A stretch of DNA of 59,187 nucleotides, taken from Phycisphaerae bacterium. GTDB lineage: Bacteria; Planctomycetota; Phycisphaerae; Phycisphaerales; SM1A02. Position 1 is the first letter of the stretch, and every line of letters starts with the position of its first letter. A program made the position numbers and the translations under genes. The DNA lies in contig PAAJ01000025.1 of the NCBI GenBank assembly GCA_002702575.1, positions 1-59,187 of the forward strand, given 5' to 3'. Below the pieces are notes generated by a model. That model was not told the origin of the DNA, did no database searches, and saw nothing but the letters and a program-made list of their open reading frames with translations. Positions 42,960 to 51,647 of this stretch are shown here, in pieces.

Positions 42960-45900
42960 ATGCAGATTACCCGCCGATTCACGACAGCAGGACAAGACGT
43001 ATTCACGACCGTTGACTGGGAACGACGTTCCAGCAAGATCACCAATGCAGACGGCTCACTCGTTTTCGAGATGACCGATGCATGGATCCCCAAGAGCTGG
43101 AGCCAGTTGGCCACCGACATCATGGTCAGCAAGTATTTCCGGAAGGCCGGCGTTCCCCAGTTCGAGGAGGACGGTACCCCGATCCGGGATGAGGCTGGTG
43201 AGATCCAGACGGGACCGGAACGATCGGCACGACAGGTGATCCATCGCCTGGCTGGATGCTGGCGAGCATGGGGGGAGAAGCACGGCTACTTCGACACCGC
43301 CGAGGACGCCTCCGCGTTCTATGACGAACTCTGCTGGATGATGATCCATCAGGTCTCCGCACCCAACAGCCCTCAATGGTTCAACACCGGCCTGCACTGG
43401 GCGTACGGAATCTCCGGCCCTCCGCAGGGTCACTATGTCAACGACCCCGCCTCCGGCAAGACCATGCTGGCCCAGGATGCCTATTCCCATCCGCAGCCGC
43501 ATGCCTGCTTCATTCAGGAAGTCAATGACGACCTGGTCAAGGCTGGTGGCATCATGGACCTGTGGACCCGGGAAGCCAGACTCTTCAAGTACGGCTCGGG
43601 TACCGGCACCAACTTCTCATCCATCCGTGGATCGGACGAACCACTCTCCGGTGGCGGACGCAGCTCCGGCCTCATGAGCTTCCTCAAGATCGGCGATCGT
43701 GCCGCTGGCGCCATCAAGTCCGGAGGCACGACTCGACGAGCCGCAAAGATGGTCTGCCTGGATGCCAACCACCCCGACATCGAGGAGTTCGTGAACTGGA
43801 AGGTTCGGGAGGAACTCAAGGTCGCGGCACTCGTCGAGGGCATGAAGACACTGAGTGAACCTCAGAAGGCGCTTGCTCAGGATCTCGGTCTCCAGCTCGA
43901 CTACGACTTCAACGGCGAGGCCTACCAGACGGTCAGTGGACAGAACTCCAACAACTCCGTCAGACTCACCAACGACTTCATGGAAGCCGTCGCGGAAGAT
44001 CGCCCCTGGGAACTCATCAATCGAACAGACGGCACCGTCGCCAGGGAAACCAGCGCACGCGGCCTCTGGGAGCAGATCTGCCGTGCTGCCTGGCAATGTG
44101 CCGACCCCGGGCTGCAGTTCGACACCACCATCAACCAGTGGCACACCTGTCCCGAGAGCGGACGCATCAATGCCTCCAATCCGTGCAGCGAGTACATGTT
44201 CCTCGACGACACGGCCTGCAACCTCGCATCGATCAATCTGCTGAAGTTCTACGACTCCAACGAGCGGACATTCGATGTCGAGGGATACGAACACGCCATC
44301 GATCTCTGGACGATCGTCCTTGAGATCTCCGTGCTGATGGCCGCCTTCCCCTCACAGTCCATCGCCGAGAAGAGCTACCGCTATCGAACTCTCGGACTCG
44401 GGTATGCGAATCTCGGTGCCATGCTGATGCAGGCCGGAATTCCATATGACTCCGATGATTCAAGAGCCCTCTGTGGGGCCCTGTCCTCCATCCTGACTGG
44501 CCGCTCCTATGCAATGAGTGCTCGTATGGCCGAGGAACATGGTCCATTCGCAGGCTTCGATGACAACGCGGATTCCATGCTTCGAGTCATCCGTAATCAC
44601 AGGCGCGCCGCCCACGGTGAGCCGAGGGATGCTGCGACATGGGAAGCCCTCGACATTCCACCTGTTCCGATCAATCACCACCTGCTCAACAGTGAATCCA
44701 TGCTGATTCGCAATGCCAATGACCTGTCCAACAGGGCCATGGGCAACTGGGACGAGGCCCTGGAACTCGGCGAAGCCCATGGGTACCGCAACGCCCAGGT
44801 GACCGTGATCGCACCGACTGGAACCATCGGTCTCCTGATGGACTGCGACACGACTGGCGTGGAACCGGACTTCGCACTGACCAAGTTCAAGAAACTGGCA
44901 GGCGGCGGTTACTTCAAGATCGCCAACCAGTCTCTGCGGCCAGCGCTTCTGGCCCTTGGTTACTCCGAGGAAGAGACCGGCAGGATTCTCAACTGGGTCA
45001 TGGGCGCATTGGAACTCGACGTACCGATGCCCGACAGCTGGGAAGGGCCACATGACACCTTCCGTGATTTCCTCGCAGACAAGGGGTACACCGCTGAAGC
45101 CCTCTCGGAGGTCATGGATCAGCTCCCGATGGTGTTCGACCTGGCCTACGCCTTCACGGCATGGAACATGCCGGAGGCCGTGCTCGAGAACTGCGGCATC
45201 ACAGATGTCGAAGCCGCCCGGGCTGACAGCGGATTCAATGGACTCAAGGTCATGGGCCTGGATGCGGAAGTCATCCGAGATCTGAACACGCTCATCTGCG
45301 GAACGCAGACGATCGAACGTGCACCGGGTCTCAAGGACGAACATCTGGCGGTATTCGATTGTGCCAATACCTGTGGGCCGACTGGAAAACGTTTCATCGC
45401 GCCATCCGGTCACATCCGGATGATGGCTGCTGCACAGCCCTTCATCTCCGGTGCGATCTCCAAGACGATCAACCTGCCCAACGAAGCGGATGAAGATGCC
45501 ATTGCCGAGGCCTACCACCTCTCCTGGGAACTGGGCCTCAAGGCCAACGCCCTCTATCGAGACGGATGCAAGCTGTCACAGCCCCTGAACTCCAAGACCG
45601 ACGACGCGGTCCTTGAAGAAGAAGAGGATGTCGATGACATCACCGCTGCTCAGGAGGAAGTCGGAGAGGACGTGATCAAGGCTGCCGTATCCGTCGACGA
45701 CAATGGAGACACCGAAGTCAACTATGTCGAACGGATCGTCGAAAGAATCATCGAACGGCCGATGCGACGCCGTCTTCCGGACACGCGTCGAAGCATCACG
45801 CATCACTTCAATGTTGCCGGCCACGAAGGCTACCTGACGGTCGGCATGTACGACGATCGCTCCCCCGGCGAACTCTTCATCACGATGTCCAAGGAAGGCT

Positions 45901-46592
45901 CGACCATCGGCGGCTTGATGGACAGCCTCGGAACGGCCATCAGCGTCGCGTTGCAGTACGGCGTTCCCGTCGAGAGCCTCGTGACGAAGTTCGCTCACCA
46001 ACGATTCGAACCACAGGGCATGACGACCAATCGGGAGATCCCGTTTGCCAAGAGCCTTGTTGACTACATCTTCCGATGGCTCGGCATGGAATTCGTGCCG
46101 GGCTTCAGAGAAGCCAACGCCCCCAAGCGACCCGGGGCATCCCCATCACGGGAAACGGCTTCACGTACCACCACTGTCAAGAACGAGTTGCAAGTCAAGG
46201 AGGACGAAGCATGCTCAGGGACACGTTCGGAGGCAACGGATGGCCAGTCGAGCTTGAAGACTGCTGGTCGACGACTGACCGAAGGCGGCGACATGACGAT
46301 CGAGGGCCGTACAGACCGGGCGAAGACAGGCGATGTCTTTGGTCAGTCGCCCATGTCCATGTCCGACGACACGGAGAAGATCGCTCATCCATCTGGAATG
46401 ATTTCAGCGAGCGACAGCGATACCAACACGGAATCGAACCAGGACGCAACAGAAGCGAAGGACGGCTTGAGCATGTCCACAGCTACGCTCATGGGTGACG
46501 CGCCTCCATGTGATGTCTGCGGTTCGATCACCGTACGAAACGGCACCTGCTACAAGTGCATGAACTGCGGCAACTCGATGGGCTGCAGCTGA
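42960..46592 (+). CDS. nrdJ: Adenosylcobalamin-dependent (class II) ribonucleotide reductase
   Basis: The 1210-residue enzyme reduces ribonucleotides to deoxyribonucleotides with a B12-generated thiyl radical. Visible are the redox Cys183 in HACFIQEV, the loop GSGTGTNFSSIRGS, the active-site NPCSE (Asn407, Cys409, Glu411), ITEMIAPTGTIG-like VIAPTGTIGLLMDCDTTG, and a TSCPD domain (about 940-1025; FNVAGHEGYLTVG). A Ser/Thr/Asp-rich linker of about 130 residues (about 1045-1178) leads to a C-terminal zinc-ribbon/redox tail with CDVCGS, CYKCMNCG and the final Cys1209. Such tails re-reduce the active site. No intein is seen. Expression probably depends on the NrdR-like boxes and leader upstream. 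Confidence 0.96.
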   Translation: MQITRRFTTAGQDVFTTVDWERRSSKITNADGSLVFEMTDAWIPKSWSQLATDIMVSKYFRKAGVPQFEEDGTPIRDEAGEIQTGPERSARQVIHRLAGCWRAWGEKHGYFDTAEDASAFYDELCWMMIHQVSAPNSPQWFNTGLHWAYGISGPPQGHYVNDPASGKTMLAQDAYSHPQPHACFIQEVNDDLVKAGGIMDLWTREARLFKYGSGTGTNFSSIRGSDEPLSGGGRSSGLMSFLKIGDRAAGAIKSGGTTRRAAKMVCLDANHPDIEEFVNWKVREELKVAALVEGMKTLSEPQKALAQDLGLQLDYDFNGEAYQTVSGQNSNNSVRLTNDFMEAVAEDRPWELINRTDGTVARETSARGLWEQICRAAWQCADPGLQFDTTINQWHTCPESGRINASNPCSEYMFLDDTACNLASINLLKFYDSNERTFDVEGYEHAIDLWTIVLEISVLMAAFPSQSIAEKSYRYRTLGLGYANLGAMLMQAGIPYDSDDSRALCGALSSILTGRSYAMSARMAEEHGPFAGFDDNADSMLRVIRNHRRAAHGEPRDAATWEALDIPPVPINHHLLNSESMLIRNANDLSNRAMGNWDEALELGEAHGYRNAQVTVIAPTGTIGLLMDCDTTGVEPDFALTKFKKLAGGGYFKIANQSLRPALLALGYSEEETGRILNWVMGALELDVPMPDSWEGPHDTFRDFLADKGYTAEALSEVMDQLPMVFDLAYAFTAWNMPEAVLENCGITDVEAARADSGFNGLKVMGLDAEVIRDLNTLICGTQTIERAPGLKDEHLAVFDCANTCGPTGKRFIAPSGHIRMMAAAQPFISGAISKTINLPNEADEDAIAEAYHLSWELGLKANALYRDGCKLSQPLNSKTDDAVLEEEEDVDDITAAQEEVGEDVIKAAVSVDDNGDTEVNYVERIVERIIERPMRRRLPDTRRSITHHFNVAGHEGYLTVGMYDDRSPGELFITMSKEGSTIGGLMDSLGTAISVALQYGVPVESLVTKFAHQRFEPQGMTTNREIPFAKSLVDYIFRWLGMEFVPGFREANAPKRPGASPSRETASRTTTVKNELQVKEDEACSGTRSEATDGQSSLKTAGRRLTEGGDMTIEGRTDRAKTGDVFGQSPMSMSDDTEKIAHPSGMISASDSDTNTESNQDATEAKDGLSMSTATLMGDAPPCDVCGSITVRNGTCYKCMNCGNSMGCS

Positions 46593-46875
46593 GAGGAGTA
46601 TTCAATGGATCTGGGAGACGGCTGGTCGGGCCAAGAGCCAGTCACGCTCCATCGGAGGGGATGCGGATCATGGAAGTTCCGATCCCGAATCGACTGAAAG
46701 GATTCCGGTCGATTCAAAGCGGACACAGGACGTGTTCGTCGTCGACAGGCCTCGCACCCGTCGTCATGGCTCCCCGTCCGTGCCCCAGGGCGACCCGGTC
46801 GCCCATCCCTCTTGGCACTTAGGAGAAGCGTGGTTCCTGCCTGGAGCCACATCGCTTCCTCCTCTCTTCCCTCCT
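46593..46875 (+). other. nrdJ 3' region, possible 30-codon ORF
   Basis: A small ORF at 46605-46697 (MDLGDGWSGQEPVTLHRRG, then ten more residues) has a strong GAGAGGAG six bases before its ATG, twelve bases after the nrdJ stop. It has no recognised family. Further on is a GGGCGAC/GTCGCCC hairpin (46788-46804). No longer protein-like frame was found. Confidence 0.3.
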
Positions 46876-46918
46876 CCTCGGGGTGGACCCACCACCGCCC
46901 CGGGGATTTTTCTTTTTT
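46876..46918 (+). terminator. Rho-independent terminator of dcd-nrdJ
   Basis: CCTCGGGG plus TGG (46876-46886) pairs with CCA and, after a 3-base bulge, CCCCGGGG (46892-46905), followed by ATTTTTCTTTTTT. It separates nrdJ from nuoA. Confidence 0.8.
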
Positions 46919-46964
46919 GGGAAGGATGCATGCCATCCCCTCCATCTACTAAACTTCGCACATC

Positions 46965-47366
46965 ATGAATCCCGCCCCACTCCTTCTGGCCGAGCTCACC
47001 AGCTACCTCCCGGTGGCCCTGATCATCGTGATGGCGGTGATCTTCGGGATCGTGAATCTGACAGGCACCCACCTGCTGGGCCCCAAGAAGCACGGTGATC
47101 GCAAGGAACAGACCTACGAATCGGGCATGGCCCCGATCGGAACGGCCCGCAAGCGATTCAACATCCGGTTCTACATCCTCGCCATGACCTTCCTGGTGTT
47201 CGATGTGGAAATCATCTTCCTGTACCCATGGGCGGTGGATTTCACCCAGATGGAACCCATGAGCAGCGACGCCACGCTGTTCTTTGGCCGCATCCTGTTC
47301 TTCATCCTGACGTCGATCGTGGCTTATGTGTATGCCTGGAAAAAGGGCGTCTTCCGCTGGGACTGA
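46965..47366 (+). CDS. nuoA: NADH-quinone oxidoreductase subunit A
   Basis: The 133-residue protein has three membrane spans (about 10-32, 72-95 and 105-125) and the NuoA signatures YESGMAPIGTARKRFNIRFY and FLVFDVEIIFLYPWAV. NuoA is part of the membrane arm of complex I near the quinone site. Normally nuoB and the remaining subunits follow directly; here the next genes are unrelated, so complex I genes must be elsewhere. No clear ribosome site precedes the ATG. The 95-codon gene follows after 33 bases. Confidence 0.93.
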   Translation: MNPAPLLLAELTSYLPVALIIVMAVIFGIVNLTGTHLLGPKKHGDRKEQTYESGMAPIGTARKRFNIRFYILAMTFLVFDVEIIFLYPWAVDFTQMEPMSSDATLFFGRILFFILTSIVAYVYAWKKGVFRWD

Positions 47367-47399
47367 TGCTGCTGTCCGACGACCGGAGACCTGCTCACG

Positions 47400-47687
47400 A
47401 TGTGCTGCCTCATTGCCCTCCTCGCACTCGGTTTCCCACGTGTCGTCCTTCTGTTCGTGTGGCTGTTTGACAACTCGTTTCTGAGCAATGCCTACAGCAG
47501 CATGGCGATTCCATTGCTGGGATTCATCTTCCTTCCGTTCACGACCCTGGCCTACGCATGGGCACACACGTTCGAGAACGGTGTCGATTCAGTCGGTGGC
47601 GTCATCGTCATGCTCATCGCGATCCTTCTGGACCTGGGCACCTACGGCGGCAGTGCTTCCAGCCGCCGAACCAGCGGGAAGAATTAG
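47400..47687 (+). CDS. Small membrane protein, actinobacterial/planctomycete type
   Basis: The 95-residue protein has three hydrophobic stretches (about 4-22, 35-57 and 65-82). The pattern MCCLIALLALGFPRVVLLF, then PLLGFIFLPFTTLAYAW, recalls short conserved membrane proteins of unknown function found widely in actinobacteria and planctomycetes. CGGAGACC lies upstream of the ATG. It is spaced 33 bases after nuoA and 16 before the large secreted protein gene, so the three probably share a transcript. Confidence 0.75.
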   Translation: MCCLIALLALGFPRVVLLFVWLFDNSFLSNAYSSMAIPLLGFIFLPFTTLAYAWAHTFENGVDSVGGVIVMLIAILLDLGTYGGSASSRRTSGKN

Positions 47688-47703
47688 CCCCTAAACTAGC
47701 GGC

Positions 47704-50700
47704 ATGCCTTCCATCGACCTGGTCGCCGCCTGCCTGTTGTTCGTGACAGGCGACTCCATCAGCATGTTCGATGGAAGTACCCTCGACAATTGGACGGGCA
47801 ATCCCGAGCACTGGACCGTGGAAAACGGGGTGATCGTAGGCGTCAACCGCGCCGACTCCCCCATCGAACACAGCGACTATCTGTACTGGGACGGCATCGC
47901 CTCCGATTTCGTTCTCGAGTTGGATATTCGAGTGCTTGGTGGCAACAGCGGTATCCAGTACAGAAGCGAACAGAAAGGCGCCCATGACATCGCGGGCTAC
48001 CAGGCCGACCTCGACTCGGACAATCAGTACACGGGTGCACTCTACGAATCCAATGGACGGGGATTGATGAGTCTCCGTGGCCAGAAACGCGGCTTTCTGT
48101 TTCAGGACAACCGAAGAGACCTCGGAACCATCGCGGGCGTCGATGAGCCACCGGTTCTTCCGCATGAATGGAATCGGTACCGGATCACGGCTGACGGACC
48201 CCGCATCACCCATCACATCAATGATCGATTGATGACCGAAGTGATTGATGAGGATCCGGAACGACGCCGCGATGATGGACGCATCGCGATTCAGATACAC
48301 AGCGGACCTCCCATGCGAGTCGAGGCCAGGAACCTCTCCATCAGGCCGCTCAACGGAACCAGCATCGAGATGAAGCCTCTCCGGAAGTCACCTGTCCATG
48401 AAGAGCCCGAATGGATCTGGTGCCAACCGGAACCCTCTTCAGATGAAACATGCCGATTCAGCCGAACCTTCGAGGTGCCCTCGACTGCAGTCGATTCATG
48501 GATTCGCGTGACCTGCGACAACGCATTCACGGCCGAACTGGATGGACGAGTGATTGCAACCGGAGACGAGTGGTGGCAACCTGTCCAGATCGATCTACCA
48601 CAGGGCCTGGCCAGAGGAACGCATGTTCTGAAGATCACCGGTCACAATGACCATGGACCTGCCGGAATGATGGCACGACTCAGCTGGATCGATCAGGACG
48701 GTGACACCCACCATGTGATCAGCGATTCGAGCTGGACGACTGGAACCGAAGACCTGCCGATCATCAGTTTCGGCAAGGCATCCGAGCCCAACGGCCCATG
48801 GCCGGATACGTTCACTGGAACTGAAGAGCGAACACATCAGGGAACCAACGAGATCCAGATCCTCCCTGGTTTCGAGATCGATAGGCTGCTCGAGGCCGGT
48901 CCCGGACAGGGATCCTGGGTGGCCATGACCTTTGACGACCGTGGAAGGTTGATCATTTCTCCTCAGCACGGTGGGCTGCTTCGCATGACCTTGCCGCCGT
49001 CTTCCGATGATGAGGTCGAGGTCGAACCCATCGGCCTCGATGTCGGGAGTGCCCAGGGGCTGCTGCATGCCCATGGTGCGCTGTATGCGATGGTCACGAA
49101 AAGCGGTGAAGACGGTGGCGGGATCTGGAGACTGCGGGATACGAGCGGTGATGATCAGTACGATTCCAGTGAGCATCTGGCGAAATGGGGCGCAGGAAAC
49201 GAGCACGGCAACCATGCCATGATCCTGGGACCCGATGACCTGATCTACATCGTTCAGGGAAACCACACACCTCTGCCGCCACGAGTTGATCCGGATGGAT
49301 CGCCGCCCTCCCCGTTTCAAAACTGGATGGAGGATGACGTCTCGGAAAGACTCTGGGATGCCAATGGACACGCTGTGGGCGTCATGACTCCAGGCGGCGT
49401 GATCCTGCGGACAGATCCCGACATCTCCCACTTTGAAGTCATCGCCGGTGGTCTCCGCAATGCCTACGATCTGGCCTTCAACGAAACCGGTGATCTCTTC
49501 ACCTGGGACTCCGACATGGAATGGGATCTCGGGACTCCCTGGTACCGACCCCCCCGTGCGCTTCATGTGGTTCCAGGCGGCGAGTTTGGGTGGCGAGGCG
49601 GAACTGCCAAATGGCCCGACTGGTATCCCGACAGCCTCCCCACCATGCTTGACATGCCGGAAGGCTCTCCAACAGGCATGGCCTTCGGTGGCGATGGGAA
49701 TTTCCCTGAACCGTGGCAGTCCGCACTGTTCCTGGCCGATTGGACCTATGGCAGACTGTTCGTACTGCATCTTGAAGAAGCCGGTGCCTCATGGCGTGCG
49801 GAGCATGAAGTGTTCGCGTCCGGTCGCCCCTTCAACATCAGCGATCTGGCCTTCGGCCCGGATGGACACCTGTATCTGATTACCGGTGGCCGCGGAACAC
49901 AGTCGGTGCTGTATCGAATCCGTTCAATCGGATCCCATGATGGCGCCGCCCCCTCACGGTCTGCCTCTTCCGAAGCGCTTCGTGCGATGAGACGCGACTT
50001 GGAAATGCTTCAGATCACACCGGACTCCGATCGTCTGGAGGAGATCCTGGAGGCCCTGCGGAGTGATGATCGGGTCCTTCGATACACCGCACGAGTCGCC
50101 CTTGAACAAGTGCCCGTTGATCTGTGGCGAGACGCCGCCTTGAGTGAAGAACATCCCCATGCAGCGATCGAGATGCTGCTCGGGCTGTCCCGGGTGGATA
50201 CCGCACAGGCCCCCGATCAACGAGAAGACAGTGGCTCCGACCGGATCATCTTGCGAGCCATCGAGATCGATCAACAGAGCGAGCATTCGGAGATCTCACG
50301 CCTCGCAGCCCGGGTCATCGCATTGGCCCTGGTTCGACAGGGGACTCCGGACAATCCGACTGTCGAAGCGATTCAAACCTGGCAGCAGCGCATCCCCAGA
50401 GACGATGTGCCGGCCAGACGGCTGATGGACCACATCCTGGTGAACCTCCAGTCTCCGGACTTGCCAGCTCGACTGGTAGAGGACATGGAAGAAGCCGGCA
50501 CTCAGGAAGCGGCCCTTCATGCCGCCCTGTTGCTTCGACTGGTCGAACAGGACTGGACAGATGATCTTCGCCGACGCTACATCCTGTGGCTGAGGGCCCA
50601 CCAGAATCTCGCTGGTGGTCGAAGCATCAACGGATTTGTCCGTGCCATCGAATCGGATGCACTGGCACGATGGGATCCGCAGACGAAGGATGGCCTCCTG

Positions 50701-51273
50701 GCGGATCTGGAAGCAGTCGAGTCAATTCGTGCTGGTCATGCGAGTCGTCCCCGGATCAACAACTGGACCATGGACAACGTGACACCACATCTCGGCGATC
50801 TGTCTTCAAATCGAAACTTCGTACAGGGCCGTCTTCTCTATCGGGAGGCTCGATGTCTCGAGTGCCATCGATTCCATGGATCAGGAGGCAGTACCGGACC
50901 GGATCTCACCGGGATTGGAGCTCGCTTCACGGATCATGATCTCCTGGAGTCCATTCTTCAGCCTTCAAAGGTCATCTCGGATCAGTACCGTTCCACGATG
51001 GTCATACGAACCGATGACACCATCGATACCGGAAGACTTCTTGAGGACACCGACACCCGGGTCGTCCTCAACATCGACCCCTACGGGTATGAAACACTCA
51101 GTATTCCCAGATCAGAGATCGCCGAGATCCTGCCATCTCCGGTCTCCCCGATGCCAACCGGACATGTCAACAGCCTGAGCCTCGAGGAACTGCTCGACCT
51201 GATGGCCTATTTGAATACGGCTGGAGACCCATCAGCCACTCCATTTCGTCCAACACCGCTCCCAAAGAATTGA
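47704..51273 (+). CDS. DUF1080 / PVC-type dehydrogenase / cytochrome c fusion protein
   Basis: The 1189-residue protein is modular. After a short hydrophobic N-terminus (weak signal, few positive charges) come a DUF1080 3-keto-disaccharide hydrolase-like domain (about 18-215; GNSGIQYRSEQ, GYQADLDSDNQYTGALYES in pieces), a galactose-binding-like jelly roll (about 235-370), a PVC-type membrane-bound dehydrogenase beta-propeller (about 385-755; ILPGFEIDRLL), HEAT-like helices (about 770-1000) and a C-terminal cytochrome c domain with haem motif CLECH (Cys1051, Cys1054, His1055) and GSTGPDLTGIG. The family is probably an exported sugar-oxidising enzyme passing electrons to haem. No ribosome site is clear before the ATG. 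Confidence 0.88.
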   Translation: MPSIDLVAACLLFVTGDSISMFDGSTLDNWTGNPEHWTVENGVIVGVNRADSPIEHSDYLYWDGIASDFVLELDIRVLGGNSGIQYRSEQKGAHDIAGYQADLDSDNQYTGALYESNGRGLMSLRGQKRGFLFQDNRRDLGTIAGVDEPPVLPHEWNRYRITADGPRITHHINDRLMTEVIDEDPERRRDDGRIAIQIHSGPPMRVEARNLSIRPLNGTSIEMKPLRKSPVHEEPEWIWCQPEPSSDETCRFSRTFEVPSTAVDSWIRVTCDNAFTAELDGRVIATGDEWWQPVQIDLPQGLARGTHVLKITGHNDHGPAGMMARLSWIDQDGDTHHVISDSSWTTGTEDLPIISFGKASEPNGPWPDTFTGTEERTHQGTNEIQILPGFEIDRLLEAGPGQGSWVAMTFDDRGRLIISPQHGGLLRMTLPPSSDDEVEVEPIGLDVGSAQGLLHAHGALYAMVTKSGEDGGGIWRLRDTSGDDQYDSSEHLAKWGAGNEHGNHAMILGPDDLIYIVQGNHTPLPPRVDPDGSPPSPFQNWMEDDVSERLWDANGHAVGVMTPGGVILRTDPDISHFEVIAGGLRNAYDLAFNETGDLFTWDSDMEWDLGTPWYRPPRALHVVPGGEFGWRGGTAKWPDWYPDSLPTMLDMPEGSPTGMAFGGDGNFPEPWQSALFLADWTYGRLFVLHLEEAGASWRAEHEVFASGRPFNISDLAFGPDGHLYLITGGRGTQSVLYRIRSIGSHDGAAPSRSASSEALRAMRRDLEMLQITPDSDRLEEILEALRSDDRVLRYTARVALEQVPVDLWRDAALSEEHPHAAIEMLLGLSRVDTAQAPDQREDSGSDRIILRAIEIDQQSEHSEISRLAARVIALALVRQGTPDNPTVEAIQTWQQRIPRDDVPARRLMDHILVNLQSPDLPARLVEDMEEAGTQEAALHAALLLRLVEQDWTDDLRRRYILWLRAHQNLAGGRSINGFVRAIESDALARWDPQTKDGLLADLEAVESIRAGHASRPRINNWTMDNVTPHLGDLSSNRNFVQGRLLYREARCLECHRFHGSGGSTGPDLTGIGARFTDHDLLESILQPSKVISDQYRSTMVIRTDDTIDTGRLLEDTDTRVVLNIDPYGYETLSIPRSEIAEILPSPVSPMPTGHVNSLSLEELLDLMAYLNTAGDPSATPFRPTPLPKN

Positions 51274-51297
51274 GAGATTGGTCCAATATCTCTTCAA

Positions 51298-51341
51298 ATG
51301 AATATTCATGCTTGATTGCCACCGCACCGAGGAGCTACTCT
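51298..51341 (+). promoter_or_regulatory. Candidate promoter with palindrome
   Basis: A perfect 12-base palindrome ATGAATATTCAT (51298-51309) lies next to a -35-like TTGATT (51312-51317), an 18-base spacer and a -10-like TACTCT (51336-51341). Transcription would start near 51348, with no protein gene before the terminator at 51443-51488. Confidence 0.4.
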
Positions 51342-51347
51342 TAAGGG

Positions 51348-51488
51348 CTGCGTCGGAAAGAAGCATTTCTGCGACGAAGGCCTCGGCCATGACGTCCGGA
51401 ACCGCTCCTTGAGGGGGGAATCGAGTCTCTAATCAAGATTCGAACAACGAAACGGGAGGCCTTCGACGGCCTCCCGCCGTTGTTTTTG
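51348..51488 (+). ncRNA. Candidate small RNA, about 140 nt
   Basis: Between a candidate promoter and a strong terminator lie about 95 bases that form hairpins: CGTCG with CGACG (51350-51375 region) around an AGAA/TTCT stem, and CTCC/GGGG (loop TTGA). It contains no ORF. The 3' end is the terminator stem. It could instead be the long 3' untranslated region of the preceding gene, whose stop is 75 bases before the candidate start. Not matched to SRP, 6S, tmRNA or RNase P RNA by eye. Confidence 0.35.
51443..51488 (+). terminator. Strong rho-independent terminator
   Basis: AACAACG and CGGGAGGCC (51443-51461) pair with GGCCTCCCG and CGTTGTT (51468-51484), a 16-bp stem with small interior bulge, loop TTCGAC, followed by TTTTG. 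Confidence 0.85.
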
Positions 51489-51557
51489 TCGTGCTTTGAT
51501 CTTCACTGAAACATTCATCCTTCGCGTTTGAAATTGAAATGAATCCCGTGTTCTCAT

Positions 51558-51621
51558 TTGGCCGGATACTCCTTTGGACTGTAGATTTGAACATGCGTGA
51601 CCCCTTCTCTCGATCACGCAT
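51558..51621 (+). promoter_or_regulatory. Candidate promoter and inverted repeat before the GH81 gene
   Basis: A -35-like TTGGCC (51558-51563), 18 bases, and a -10-like TAGATT (51582-51587) are followed by a perfect 8-bp inverted repeat ATGCGTGA (51593-51600) / TCACGCAT (51614-51621) with a 13-base spacer. The repeat starts at the expected transcript start and could be an operator or a 5' hairpin. The ribosome site GGAG is at about 51635. Confidence 0.35.
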
Positions 51622-51647
51622 CCACCCCCGTCCGGAGATGTTCATTC

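Noticed and set aside
44460-45518. 352-codon frame on the minus strand inside nrdJ
   Set aside because: Antisense to a conserved catalytic region of nrdJ.
42960-46592. Intein in nrdJ
   Set aside because: The length and order of motifs match ordinary class II reductases, and no intein splice motifs were seen.
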